A stretch of 14,761 bases of DNA, taken from assembly GCA_016194835.1 (NCBI GenBank), contig JACQAU010000050.1, positions 1-14,761 of the forward strand. Reading direction: 5' to 3'. Every line of letters starts with the position of its first letter. The first letter of the stretch is position 1. The translations under genes and the position numbers were made by a program. This document shows, piece after piece, positions 6,847 through 13,572 of the stretch. This DNA comes from Deltaproteobacteria bacterium. Lineage in GTDB: Bacteria; Bdellovibrionota; UBA1018. Under the pieces are notes generated by a model, which did no database searches, was not told where the DNA came from, and saw only the letters and a list, made by a program, of their open reading frames with translations.

Positions 6847-8381
6847 GAACGCAGCCCCTCTGTTTTTGACTGTTTAGTCCAATAAATTTCAGTTGCCAGA
6901 TTGACTGTGCCTTCATGTAAAGAGACATTTTCTTCGATTAATTGATAGAGTGAAACAGCTAGCGCGGCCTCTAATGTAACATCCTTAGTAAAAATCTGTT
7001 TTAACTCTGGCTCCTTGGCAATAAGATCTGTTGGAGTATCTCCTTTCAAAACTTTTTTATTGCGTACCAGCTTTTGTAAAAGAAATAAATTTGTTTTTAA
7101 TGACCCTATCTTATGTCCTTGTGAATTCTTCAGAGGTTCAACTCTTATTTCATCAAGTGAAACCCGCAGTCTGGCTAAAGCTTTTTCGCGTGTTGCACCC
7201 CAAACAGAAATTTTTGCAATCATCGGATCATAGTACATACTTACTTCTGTTGGACTTTTAAATGCACTATCCACCCTAACAAATGGACCGCTAGCAAATT
7301 CGATAAATCCAATACTACCTGGTGCTGGCAAAAAACTCTCCGGATCTTCAGCATAAAGTCTGACTTCGATACTATGTCCAGTCCTCGGAGGTATTTCGGG
7401 CAATTGTAACTCTCCTATTGCTTGTAAAAGTTGCCATTCGACCAAATCCACTCCAGTCACCCACTCTGTCACAGGATGCTCTACCTGAAGCCTAGTGTTC
7501 ATTTCTAAAAAATAAAAATTTCCCTTTTCATCAACAATAAATTCTAACGTTCCAGCACTTTGGTATTTAATATTTTTTATAATTTTCAATGCTGCTTCAA
7601 ATAATTTCTCACGTGTTTTTGGAAAAAGCTCTAAAACCGGAGATGGTGTTTCTTCTAAAATTTTTTGATGCCTTCGTTGGATTGAGCACTCACGTTCGCC
7701 CAAATGGATACCACCACCTTTGCCATCTCCAAAAACCTGAACTTCTACATGATGTGGGGATAAAATAAGTTTTTCTAAATACAAATCACTATCACCAAAA
7801 GACTTTTCTGCTTCTCTCGAGGCTGCTTCAAAAGATGACTCAAGAAATTTTTCGCTTTCAACCTGCCTCATCCCTTTGCCTCCACCACCTGCTTTTGCTT
7901 TCAGTAATACGGGATATCCGATTTCTTTCGCAAGTAGTTTAGCTTCTTTTACGCCACTTAATGTTCCGTGACTGCCTGGGACACGGGCAATCTTTAATTG
8001 ATCCATCGCCATACGGGCAGCAACCTTATTGCCCATAAGCGCCACACACTTTGCACTGGGACCGATAAAAATTAAATTTGCTTTCTGACAAGCCTCAATA
8101 AAATCCGCACGTTCACTTAAAAAACCATATCCAGGATGAATCAGTTTAGCTTTTGATTTTTTTGCAATATCTAAAATACTAGAAATATTTAAATAACTAT
8201 CCTTAGGCAATATGCCACCTAAACAATAGGCTTGATCACACATGAATACATGTTCTGAACTCTGATCTGCTTCAGAATAAACCGCAACAGTAGGGAAACC
8301 GAGTAATTTACAAGTTCTAGCTATACGAATAGCAATTTCACCGCGATTTGCGATCAAAACAGTTGGTCTATTTGGTTTCAT
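6843..8381 (-). CDS. pccA: biotin carboxylase subunit of acyl-CoA (propionyl-CoA) carboxylase
   Basis: This ATP-grasp enzyme carboxylates biotin using ATP and bicarbonate. VLIANRGEIAIRIARTCKLLG (9-29) is the N-terminal signature. HPGYGFLSE (82-90) is conserved, GGGGKGMR (165-172) is the ATP-binding glycine loop, and CSIQRRHQK (232-240) and EMNTRLQVEHPVTE (293-306) carry the catalytic Glu, Asn and Arg. AEDPESFLPAPGSI and YYDPMIAKISVWG complete the C-terminal domain. At 512 aa it is longer than the E. coli AccC of about 450 aa because of a tail beyond the usual end (about 460 on) of unknown role, and it lacks a fused biotin domain. It follows the carboxyltransferase gene by 12 bp and overlaps the carrier gene by 4 bp. 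Its substrate assignment rests on the neighbouring pccB-like and mutase genes. Confidence 0.92.
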   Translation of the reverse strand: MKPNRPTVLIANRGEIAIRIARTCKLLGFPTVAVYSEADQSSEHVFMCDQAYCLGGILPKDSYLNISSILDIAKKSKAKLIHPGYGFLSERADFIEACQKANLIFIGPSAKCVALMGNKVAARMAMDQLKIARVPGSHGTLSGVKEAKLLAKEIGYPVLLKAKAGGGGKGMRQVESEKFLESSFEAASREAEKSFGDSDLYLEKLILSPHHVEVQVFGDGKGGGIHLGERECSIQRRHQKILEETPSPVLELFPKTREKLFEAALKIIKNIKYQSAGTLEFIVDEKGNFYFLEMNTRLQVEHPVTEWVTGVDLVEWQLLQAIGELQLPEIPPRTGHSIEVRLYAEDPESFLPAPGSIGFIEFASGPFVRVDSAFKSPTEVSMYYDPMIAKISVWGATREKALARLRVSLDEIRVEPLKNSQGHKIGSLKTNLFLLQKLVRNKKVLKGDTPTDLIAKEPELKQIFTKDVTLEAALAVSLYQLIEENVSLHEGTVNLATEIYWTKQSKTEGLRS

Positions 8382-8393
8382 AATCAGTTAGCA

Positions 8394-9836
8394 CTATAGT
8401 GGAATATTGCCATGTTTTCTAGAGGGCACTCGTTCTCTTTTACCTTTGAGAAGCCGTAGACACTGAATCAATAATTCTCTAGTTTGCTCAGGCACAATAA
8501 CTTCGTCTATATAGCCCAGTTCTGCAGCCTTATATGGATTAGCAAAAGTGGCTTTATACTCCTCAGCTAGACGATCGCGAACTTCTGCCCCTTTCTTTTC
8601 TTTTTCAGCTCGCGCAATTTCATTCCTATATAAAATATTAATAGCCCCTTCGGAGCCCATAACAGCAATTTCTGCTGTAGGATATGCGAAGTTAAAGTCT
8701 GCACGAATGTGTTTTGAGCTCATAACATCGTACGCACCGCCATAAGCTTTTCTGGTAATCACAGCAAGTTTTGGAACTGTAGCCTCAGCATACGCATAAA
8801 GCAGCTTGGCCCCGTGTTTGATAATTCCGCCATACTCTTGGGCAGTACCTGGTAAAAATCCTGGCACATCTACAAAAGTAACAAGTGGAATCTGAAATGC
8901 ATCACAAAAACGCACAAAACGTGCTCCCTTTAGAGAAGCTGCAATATCCAAGCAGCCCGCCAAGCAAGAGGGCTGATTTCCGACTACTCCCACTGTTTGA
9001 CCACCTAGGCGCGCAAAGCCTACCACAATATTTTGTGCATAATGCGAGTGAACTTCTAAAAATTCAGACTGATCCACTACATCAGCAATTATTTTCCTCA
9101 TATCATAGGGCTGATTGGACTGCGTGGGCAAAATTTTTGCAATTTCTAAACATTTTCTATCTATTGGGTCTTGTACTGGATGTGTATCAGCCCCACCAAG
9201 TGCCTCCTTACTAACCTCTTCGTGTGTTACGGTTTTAATCACATCAGGACCAGTAACAAACATGTAAGACGTATTTTCTGCCATAAAAATAAAATCAGTA
9301 ATTGCGGGACTGTACACCGCTCCACCAGCACAAGGACCTAGGACAACACTTATTTGCGGAATTACACCACTGGCCTGAACGTTCCTCCAAAAAATCTCAG
9401 CATATCCACCTAGACTTTCTACTCCCTCTTGAATTCTGGCTCCACCTGAATCATTGAGTCCAATCAATGGGGTTCCAGTTCTTAAAGCCAAATCCATAAC
9501 CTTACAGATTTTTAAGGCATGACCTCCAGCCAGACTGCCTCCAAAAATTGTAAAATCTTGAGAAAAAACATAAACCGTTCTGCCAAAAACTTTGCCATAC
9601 CCGGTAACAACACCATCACCTAAGTATTTTTGCTCTTGCATACCAAAATCTATACAACGATGTGTGACAAACTTATCTAATTCGACAAAACTGCCTGGGT
9701 CTAATAAAAGATCCAATCTTTCTCTTGCGGAAAGTTTGCCAGCAGAATGCTGCTTTGCGATTCTTTCTTCTCCTCCACCTAATTCTGCTTGTTTTTCCTT
9801 TTCTGCTAATATGTTTAATTTTTCAAGATAGGTCAT
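8394..9836 (-). CDS. pccB: propionyl-CoA carboxylase beta (carboxyltransferase) subunit with an internal gap
   Basis: This subunit transfers the carboxyl group from biotin to the acyl-CoA. Matches include KQHSAGKLSARERLDLLLDP, THRCIDFGM, YVFSQDFTIFGGSL, LNDSGGARIQEG (oxyanion region), GPCAGGAVYSPA, and the C-terminal crotonase half from GVVGNQPSCLAGCLD through ITRKAYGGAYDVMSSKH to the end KHGNIPL, which closely resembles human PCCB (end KHANIPL). I chose ATG 9836 because a GTG at 9860 has a Shine-Dalgarno directly against it and would add an atypical Cys/Trp leader. The protein is 480 aa, shorter than the usual 510-540. After GGADTH (residues 214-219) it passes straight to PVQDPIDRK, so the segment that normally contains SGVAH and a LLSYLP-like helix, about 37-40 residues, is missing in frame. 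It is the first gene of the operon. Confidence 0.92.
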   Translation of the reverse strand: MTYLEKLNILAEKEKQAELGGGEERIAKQHSAGKLSARERLDLLLDPGSFVELDKFVTHRCIDFGMQEQKYLGDGVVTGYGKVFGRTVYVFSQDFTIFGGSLAGGHALKICKVMDLALRTGTPLIGLNDSGGARIQEGVESLGGYAEIFWRNVQASGVIPQISVVLGPCAGGAVYSPAITDFIFMAENTSYMFVTGPDVIKTVTHEEVSKEALGGADTHPVQDPIDRKCLEIAKILPTQSNQPYDMRKIIADVVDQSEFLEVHSHYAQNIVVGFARLGGQTVGVVGNQPSCLAGCLDIAASLKGARFVRFCDAFQIPLVTFVDVPGFLPGTAQEYGGIIKHGAKLLYAYAEATVPKLAVITRKAYGGAYDVMSSKHIRADFNFAYPTAEIAVMGSEGAINILYRNEIARAEKEKKGAEVRDRLAEEYKATFANPYKAAELGYIDEVIVPEQTRELLIQCLRLLKGKRERVPSRKHGNIPL

Positions 9837-9897
9837 TCTTAAATGAATACACCAAAACACACCTCGTCAACAAATTAATTTTACATTAGACAGTGTG

Positions 9898-9990
9898 TTA
9901 ATTTTTGAGATCAAAACCATACGGATAGCGCCAGCCTTCGTATGTTCCAGGTCCGCCTTCACCGTAAAATTTACGCTCTTGCTCAAACAA
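9898..9990 (-). CDS. small ORF, 30 aa, overlapping the putative outer-membrane gene
   Basis: I do not recognise this product. A TTG at 9990 is preceded, 7 nt away, by a near-perfect Shine-Dalgarno, GGGAGGA (10003-9997), inside the upstream gene. The frame reads about 30 residues rich in Gly and Tyr, FEQERKFYGEGGPG then TYEGWRYPYGFDLKN, and stops at 9900-9898. It overlaps the upstream stop (9985-9983) by 8 nt in the +1 frame, which would suit reinitiation. The same frame also has an ATG at 10005 (35 aa). Alternatively it is the true C-terminus of the upstream protein, reached by a +1 shift at GTT TGA or lost through an indel. It fills most of an otherwise unexplained gap. Confidence 0.4.
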   Translation of the reverse strand: MFEQERKFYGEGGPGTYEGWRYPYGFDLKN

Positions 9991-10531
9991 TGTTCTTCCT
10001 CCCATATAAAAATCCGATTATAGGTTTTGGACTAATAGTGCCACCGTTTATTACTATATCTCCAGAAGTAATAAGCTCGAAAGTGACAATAGGAGTGATA
10101 GGAAACCCGAACCCCAACTCGCCTAGTACACCAGTTCCGGTGGCTTTATTAAAGCTATCTATCCCTGCTGCCACTCCCATTCTTTGCCATAAAATTGGAG
10201 CAACCCCAGCCGTTAAAAAAACTCTTTTTCCATCCAAACGAACGCAGCCATAAGGACCGTGTACAGAATAAAAATTTGTACCATCCGATCCGGTACTAAA
10301 CCGTTCTTGAATAACAAAATGAAACCGCATAGAAGAAGCTTCAGAACCAAAATCGAGACCTAATGAAAACATAATAGAAGTACCAAGGTTCAAATTTTTA
10401 GGAGCACTATCACCAAAAAAAGGTGAAGCACTTCGTATCAACGAAACTCCACCACCAAGCTCATAATAGGGACGAACCCCGGCATAACTAGACTCAGTAA
10501 AAAGTAAAAATAAAAAAATAAATTTATACAT
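9983..10531 (-). CDS. putative outer-membrane beta-barrel-like exported protein
   Basis: I do not recognise the family. The N-terminus is a clear signal peptide, MYKFIFLFLLFTESSYA, with likely cleavage after Ala17 (SYA|G). The mature part has alternating polar/hydrophobic strands rich in Gly and aromatic residues (YYELGGGVSLI, TSIMFSLGLDFGS, MRFHFVIQERF, GVLGELGFGFPI, PIIGFLYG), as in small outer-membrane barrels such as the OmpW/OmpA-like group. It has 182 aa and ends RKNIV without the usual terminal aromatic residue; the following frame continues for another 28 codons (see the small ORF). Upstream lies the CTGTT repeat field rather than a recognisable promoter, and no strong Shine-Dalgarno precedes the ATG. 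Confidence 0.7.
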   Translation of the reverse strand: MYKFIFLFLLFTESSYAGVRPYYELGGGVSLIRSASPFFGDSAPKNLNLGTSIMFSLGLDFGSEASSMRFHFVIQERFSTGSDGTNFYSVHGPYGCVRLDGKRVFLTAGVAPILWQRMGVAAGIDSFNKATGTGVLGELGFGFPITPIVTFELITSGDIVINGGTISPKPIIGFLYGRKNIV

Positions 10532-10543
10532 ATTTGTCTTAGC

Positions 10544-10680
10544 CTGTTAACAGTGAACAGTTACTGTTACTGTTTACAGGACAGTTTTCTGTTACTGAAC
10601 TGTTCCCTGTTCCATGTTACAGTTTACAGGACTGTTTCCTGTTACTGAACTGTTTTCTGTTCCCAGTTACTATTACTGTT
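10544..10680. repeat. degenerate CTGTT repeat field with a 50-bp period
   Basis: CTGTT occurs eleven times in 137 bp (starts 10544, 10564, 10570, 10589, 10600, 10607, 10632, 10639, 10650, 10657, 10676), often 7 bp apart. Positions 10561-10610 and 10611-10660 form a direct repeat with about 42 of 50 bases identical, and a partial third unit follows. Inverted parts are also present: CTGTTAACAG (10544-10553) is a perfect palindrome, AACAGT-T-ACTGTT spans 10556-10568, and ACAGG/CCTGT can pair within the second unit. The field fills the space between the sigma-54 activator and the outer-membrane gene, both leftward, so it lies in the leader of the latter. Confidence 0.85.
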
Positions 10681-10705
10681 ACCATTAAATAACGCTGCGC
10701 ACAGA

Positions 10706-12286
10706 CTACGCTGCCATTTTTGTTAGCTTCGGCAGACGTCGCTTATCGAGGCCATATTTTTCTACTTTCATAATAAGGCCTGCTCTAGAAATTCCCAATT
10801 CCTTAGCCAATCGGCTTTTGTTATAACCCGTTCTCCTGAGACCTTCTCGAATCATTGTTTTTTCTAATTCCTCTAAAGCGTCCTTCAACTTGCCAGCCAC
10901 TCGAACACCTTGCATTTTGCCATGCTCACCAAATTCACGAATACGACTTGAGAGCTGCTCAGCGTTAATTTTCTCTTCTGCACCACTGAGCACAATTAGT
11001 CTTTCAATTTCATTTTCTAATTCACGAATATTACCAGGCCATGGGTAATCATAAATTCTCTCAAACGTTCTTTTGGCTAAATTTTTTAAAGGCAATCCTT
11101 TTTCATGACAGCCCTTTTTAATAAAATGCTCCACTAACAACGGAATATCTTCTTTTCTATTTCTTAAAGGCGGAACAAATAAGTTAATAACGTTTACCCT
11201 GTAATACAGGTCTTCTCTAAAATACCCTTGTTCAACCATTTCTTTTAAGTCTCTATTGGTTGCAGCCACTACACGTACATCTACTCTCTTTTGATCTATT
11301 CCTCCTACTGGAGTCAATGTTCCTTCTTGAATCACACGCAATAATTTCACCTGCATAGAAGGCGACATATCCCCTATTTCATCTAACAAGAGAGTCCCTT
11401 TGTCTGCTACTTCGAAAAGTCCTTTCTTATCACGTATGGCTCCAGTAAATGACCCTTTTACATGTCCGAAAAGTTCGCTATCCAATAAGTTTTCGTTAAA
11501 AGCAGAACAGTTGACAGTAACAAACTGATTATCTTTTCTGCTTGAATTGAAATGAATAGCTTTAGCAATTAACTCTTTTCCGGTTCCATTTTCACCTTGT
11601 ATTAAAACAGTAGATTCTGAATTTTTAAGTTTATCTAGCATTGTATAAAGATCTTGCATTGGTTTTGCCTTACCAATCATGGAGTGATAGCTGTAACGAA
11701 TTCCAAGTTGGGTATTTAATGCATTGATTTTTTCTTCTCGTTTAGAAATCTCAGTATGAAAAGTAACAATCTCTTGGGCCACCAAATCTACGAGTTCCAA
11801 TAAATATTTTTTTTCTGCAGGTGTTAAAATTTTTAATTTGTGAACATTTTGAAAAAAACCATCTGCTGAAATATTCAAATTCTCTAAATGAGCCTTGGCC
11901 TTCTGCTTTAGTTCTTGCGAAACTTCTTTATCAACGAAACAATACGCAAAGACATGGCCGAGACAATCATTTTCCACAATAATACGAGACACCAAAATAT
12001 TTTCTATCCCCAACGGTCCTTCTAAGAAAAAATGTGTTTTATCTGATTTAACTGCTTTTTCGTAAGAATTAGCTATGGTTTTTAATACCAGTTCTTTGCC
12101 TGGCTCGCTGCCGAAAAGGTAAGAACAAATTGGATTTCTATAAATTCGCGTTTTGTCTGCTGGATCATAGTTTTTAATTTGCCCCTTATCGTCAACAAAA
12201 AAAACATCAGTACTAAACCATTGGCCCAATATTTCTTCAAGTTTTCTAATCACATGAATATGTTTTAGTTCTTCCCAGTTAATCAT
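10706..12286 (-). CDS. sigma-54-dependent transcriptional activator with N-terminal sensor
   Basis: This bacterial enhancer-binding protein drives transcription by RNA polymerase-sigma54. Numbering is for the 526-aa form. Residues 1-120 form a sensor region (WEELKHIHVIRKLEEIL ... STDVFFVDDKGQI ... AYCFVD) that resembles a PocR-like ligand-binding domain, an assignment made only by eye. A helical linker (about 150-190) follows. The AAA+ domain has Walker A GENGTGKE (231-238), the sigma54-contact loop GSFTGA (278-283, Ser for the usual Ala), Walker B LLLDEIG (299-305), the sensor region AATNRDL, and YPWPGNIRELENEIERL. The Fis-type helix-turn-helix is at about 470-512 (RRTGYNKSRLAKELGISRAGL). 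There is no receiver domain, so it probably responds to a small molecule or partner. Targets are unknown; I found no convincing -24/-12 promoter in the window. Confidence 0.93.
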   Translation of the reverse strand: MINWEELKHIHVIRKLEEILGQWFSTDVFFVDDKGQIKNYDPADKTRIYRNPICSYLFGSEPGKELVLKTIANSYEKAVKSDKTHFFLEGPLGIENILVSRIIVENDCLGHVFAYCFVDKEVSQELKQKAKAHLENLNISADGFFQNVHKLKILTPAEKKYLLELVDLVAQEIVTFHTEISKREEKINALNTQLGIRYSYHSMIGKAKPMQDLYTMLDKLKNSESTVLIQGENGTGKELIAKAIHFNSSRKDNQFVTVNCSAFNENLLDSELFGHVKGSFTGAIRDKKGLFEVADKGTLLLDEIGDMSPSMQVKLLRVIQEGTLTPVGGIDQKRVDVRVVAATNRDLKEMVEQGYFREDLYYRVNVINLFVPPLRNRKEDIPLLVEHFIKKGCHEKGLPLKNLAKRTFERIYDYPWPGNIRELENEIERLIVLSGAEEKINAEQLSSRIREFGEHGKMQGVRVAGKLKDALEELEKTMIREGLRRTGYNKSRLAKELGISRAGLIMKVEKYGLDKRRLPKLTKMAA

Positions 12287-12298
12287 ACACATTACCTC
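12287..12298 (-). promoter_or_regulatory. Shine-Dalgarno that decides the activator start
   Basis: GAGG (12298-12295) lies only 2 nt before the ATG at 12292 but 8 nt before the ATG at 12286 (leader GTGAGGTAATGTGT then ATG). The second spacing is the normal one, so translation most likely begins at 12286, dropping Met-Cys from the longer reading. Confidence 0.6.
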
Positions 12299-12408
12299 AC
12301 TAATATTTTTATCGGATGTTTTTTGACAAGTATTAATTTTTGTAGAATTTCTTAACAGTCTAGCTTATATTTCCCTTAAAATCTAATGAGTTAGCAATAA
12401 AAGATTTT

Positions 12409-12417
12409 TGTTAAAAT
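12409..12417 (+). promoter_or_regulatory. extended -10 promoter for nifS-thiI
   Basis: TGTTAAAAT here is identical to the nagZ extended -10, and the match continues to 11 bases (TGTTAAAATAT). A start near 12424 would give a leader of about 45 nt with a modest AGGGA about 10 nt before the nifS ATG. A TTGACA at 12323-12328 lies too far upstream to serve as its -35. Confidence 0.35.
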
Positions 12418-12470
12418 ATTATACATAGACTTCATAAACATGATAACTATAAAACCAGGGATTTCTAAAT

Positions 12471-13572
12471 ATGGAAAAGAATATATTTTTTGACTATGCA
12501 TCTACCACCCCATGCTGCGCTGAGGCGCTCGAAGTAATTCAAGAATTTTCTGTAAAAAAATTTGGCAATCCTTCGTCAAAACACAGCTTTGGAAACATGG
12601 CTAACGCAGCAATCAAAGAAGCAAGGTTATTCTTTGCAGATATATTTAATACACAACCAGAGCAAATTTTATTTACAGGCAGTGGTAGCGAGGCCAATAA
12701 TCTGGCACTGTATGGAATTTGCTTAGACTATTTGTCAAAACATTTAAAAAATACTTTTAACTTGCCACCTAGAATTCTTGTGTCTTCTATTGAGCATCCA
12801 TCCGTAAAACAGACAGCATTCTCTTTAAGTCCTTATGGAATAGATATTCAATGCATTCCGGTTAACAAAAACGGCCAAATTAAACTTGAACAATTCATGG
12901 ATCTCATAACTCCACAAACTCTTTTAGTAAGTATCCATCAAGTCAATAACATAATTGGTTCTTTACTTCCCGTTGAAGAACTGGCTGGGATTGCAAAATC
13001 AAAATGCCCAAATCTTATTTTTCATACAGATTCAGTCCAAGCTTTTGGAAAAGTACAAACACCCCGTACTACTTCAAAAGTTGATTTAGTTTCTCTTTCA
13101 GCACATAAAATCGAAGGACCAAAAGGCTTGGGCGCTCTAATTGTGCTTAATGAAAAATTACTTCATTCAGGGCTAAGACCGCTCATTTGGGGAGGAGGCC
13201 AAGAACAAGGTTTTCGTTCCGGCACTCAAAATCCAGGCCTGATTTCTGCTTTCAAAATCGCATCACAAAAAGCTTTATCAGAACAAGATCAAATAACACG
13301 ACACACACAAACGTTGCAAAATTATTTATTGGCATCATTAAAAAATAAAAAGCTACTTATCGAAAGTTCAGACAGGATCAAAAAAGGAAGAATCAGACGA
13401 AGTCCTACTAGCCATTGGATTATCACCAGAAAATCAAACATCACAAGCAATTCGCATCAGTTTTTCAATGAGAAATACACTTCAAGAAATCGATATCTTA
13501 ACAAATGCAATAGAAAGCACTCTCAATCAAATGTCTAGGCTATTGAGAGGTAAACCAATAACTTATCTATGA
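12471..13572 (+). pseudogene. nifS: class I cysteine desulfurase (NifS/IscS type), broken by internal deletion and frameshift
   Basis: An intact enzyme would be PLP-dependent and release sulfur from cysteine as a persulfide for Fe-S clusters and tRNA thiolation. The first 301 codons are normal: FFDYASTTP at the N-terminus, His109 in SIEHPSV, VNNIIGSLLPVEEL, HTDSVQAFGK with Asp187, the PLP Lys213 in SLSAHKIEGPKGLGAL, and GGGQEQGFRSGTQNP. After IESSD (codon 301) the frame is lost and runs out at 13538 as a basic nonsense tail. From 13375 the frame one base later reads GSKKEESDEVLLAIGLSP and IRISFSMRNTLQEIDIL, the genuine C-terminus, and stops at 13572 in an ATGA overlap with thiI. Between Lys213 and GSKK there are 88 residues; E. 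coli IscS spacing (Lys206 to Cys328) predicts about 125. About 36 residues, including the SSGSAC catalytic-Cys loop, are missing. Confidence 0.9.

Noticed and set aside
8885..9214. 109-codon plus-strand ORF inside pccB
   Set aside because: It is antisense to strongly conserved carboxyltransferase sequence, lacks a Shine-Dalgarno and has no recognisable motif.
9837..9860. Longer PccB start at GTG 9860
   Set aside because: The GAGGT Shine-Dalgarno abuts the GTG with almost no spacing, and the extra leader FWCIHLR is unlike PccB N-termini; ATG 9836 fits better.
9942..10253. 103-codon plus-strand ORF inside the exported-protein gene
   Set aside because: The minus strand has a clear signal peptide and strand pattern; the plus-strand frame is Pro/Ile-rich shadow sequence without a start signal.
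10544..10680. CRISPR array
   Set aside because: The 50-bp units are imperfect, directly adjacent without unique spacers, and no cas genes are present.
10692..10714. ACGCTGC direct repeat at the end of the activator gene
   Set aside because: Two 7-bp copies 16 bp apart, partly in coding sequence, with no further structure; probably chance.
12323..12348. TTGACA ... TAGAAT as a housekeeping promoter for nifS
   Set aside because: The spacer is only 14 bp, too short for a normal sigma70 promoter.
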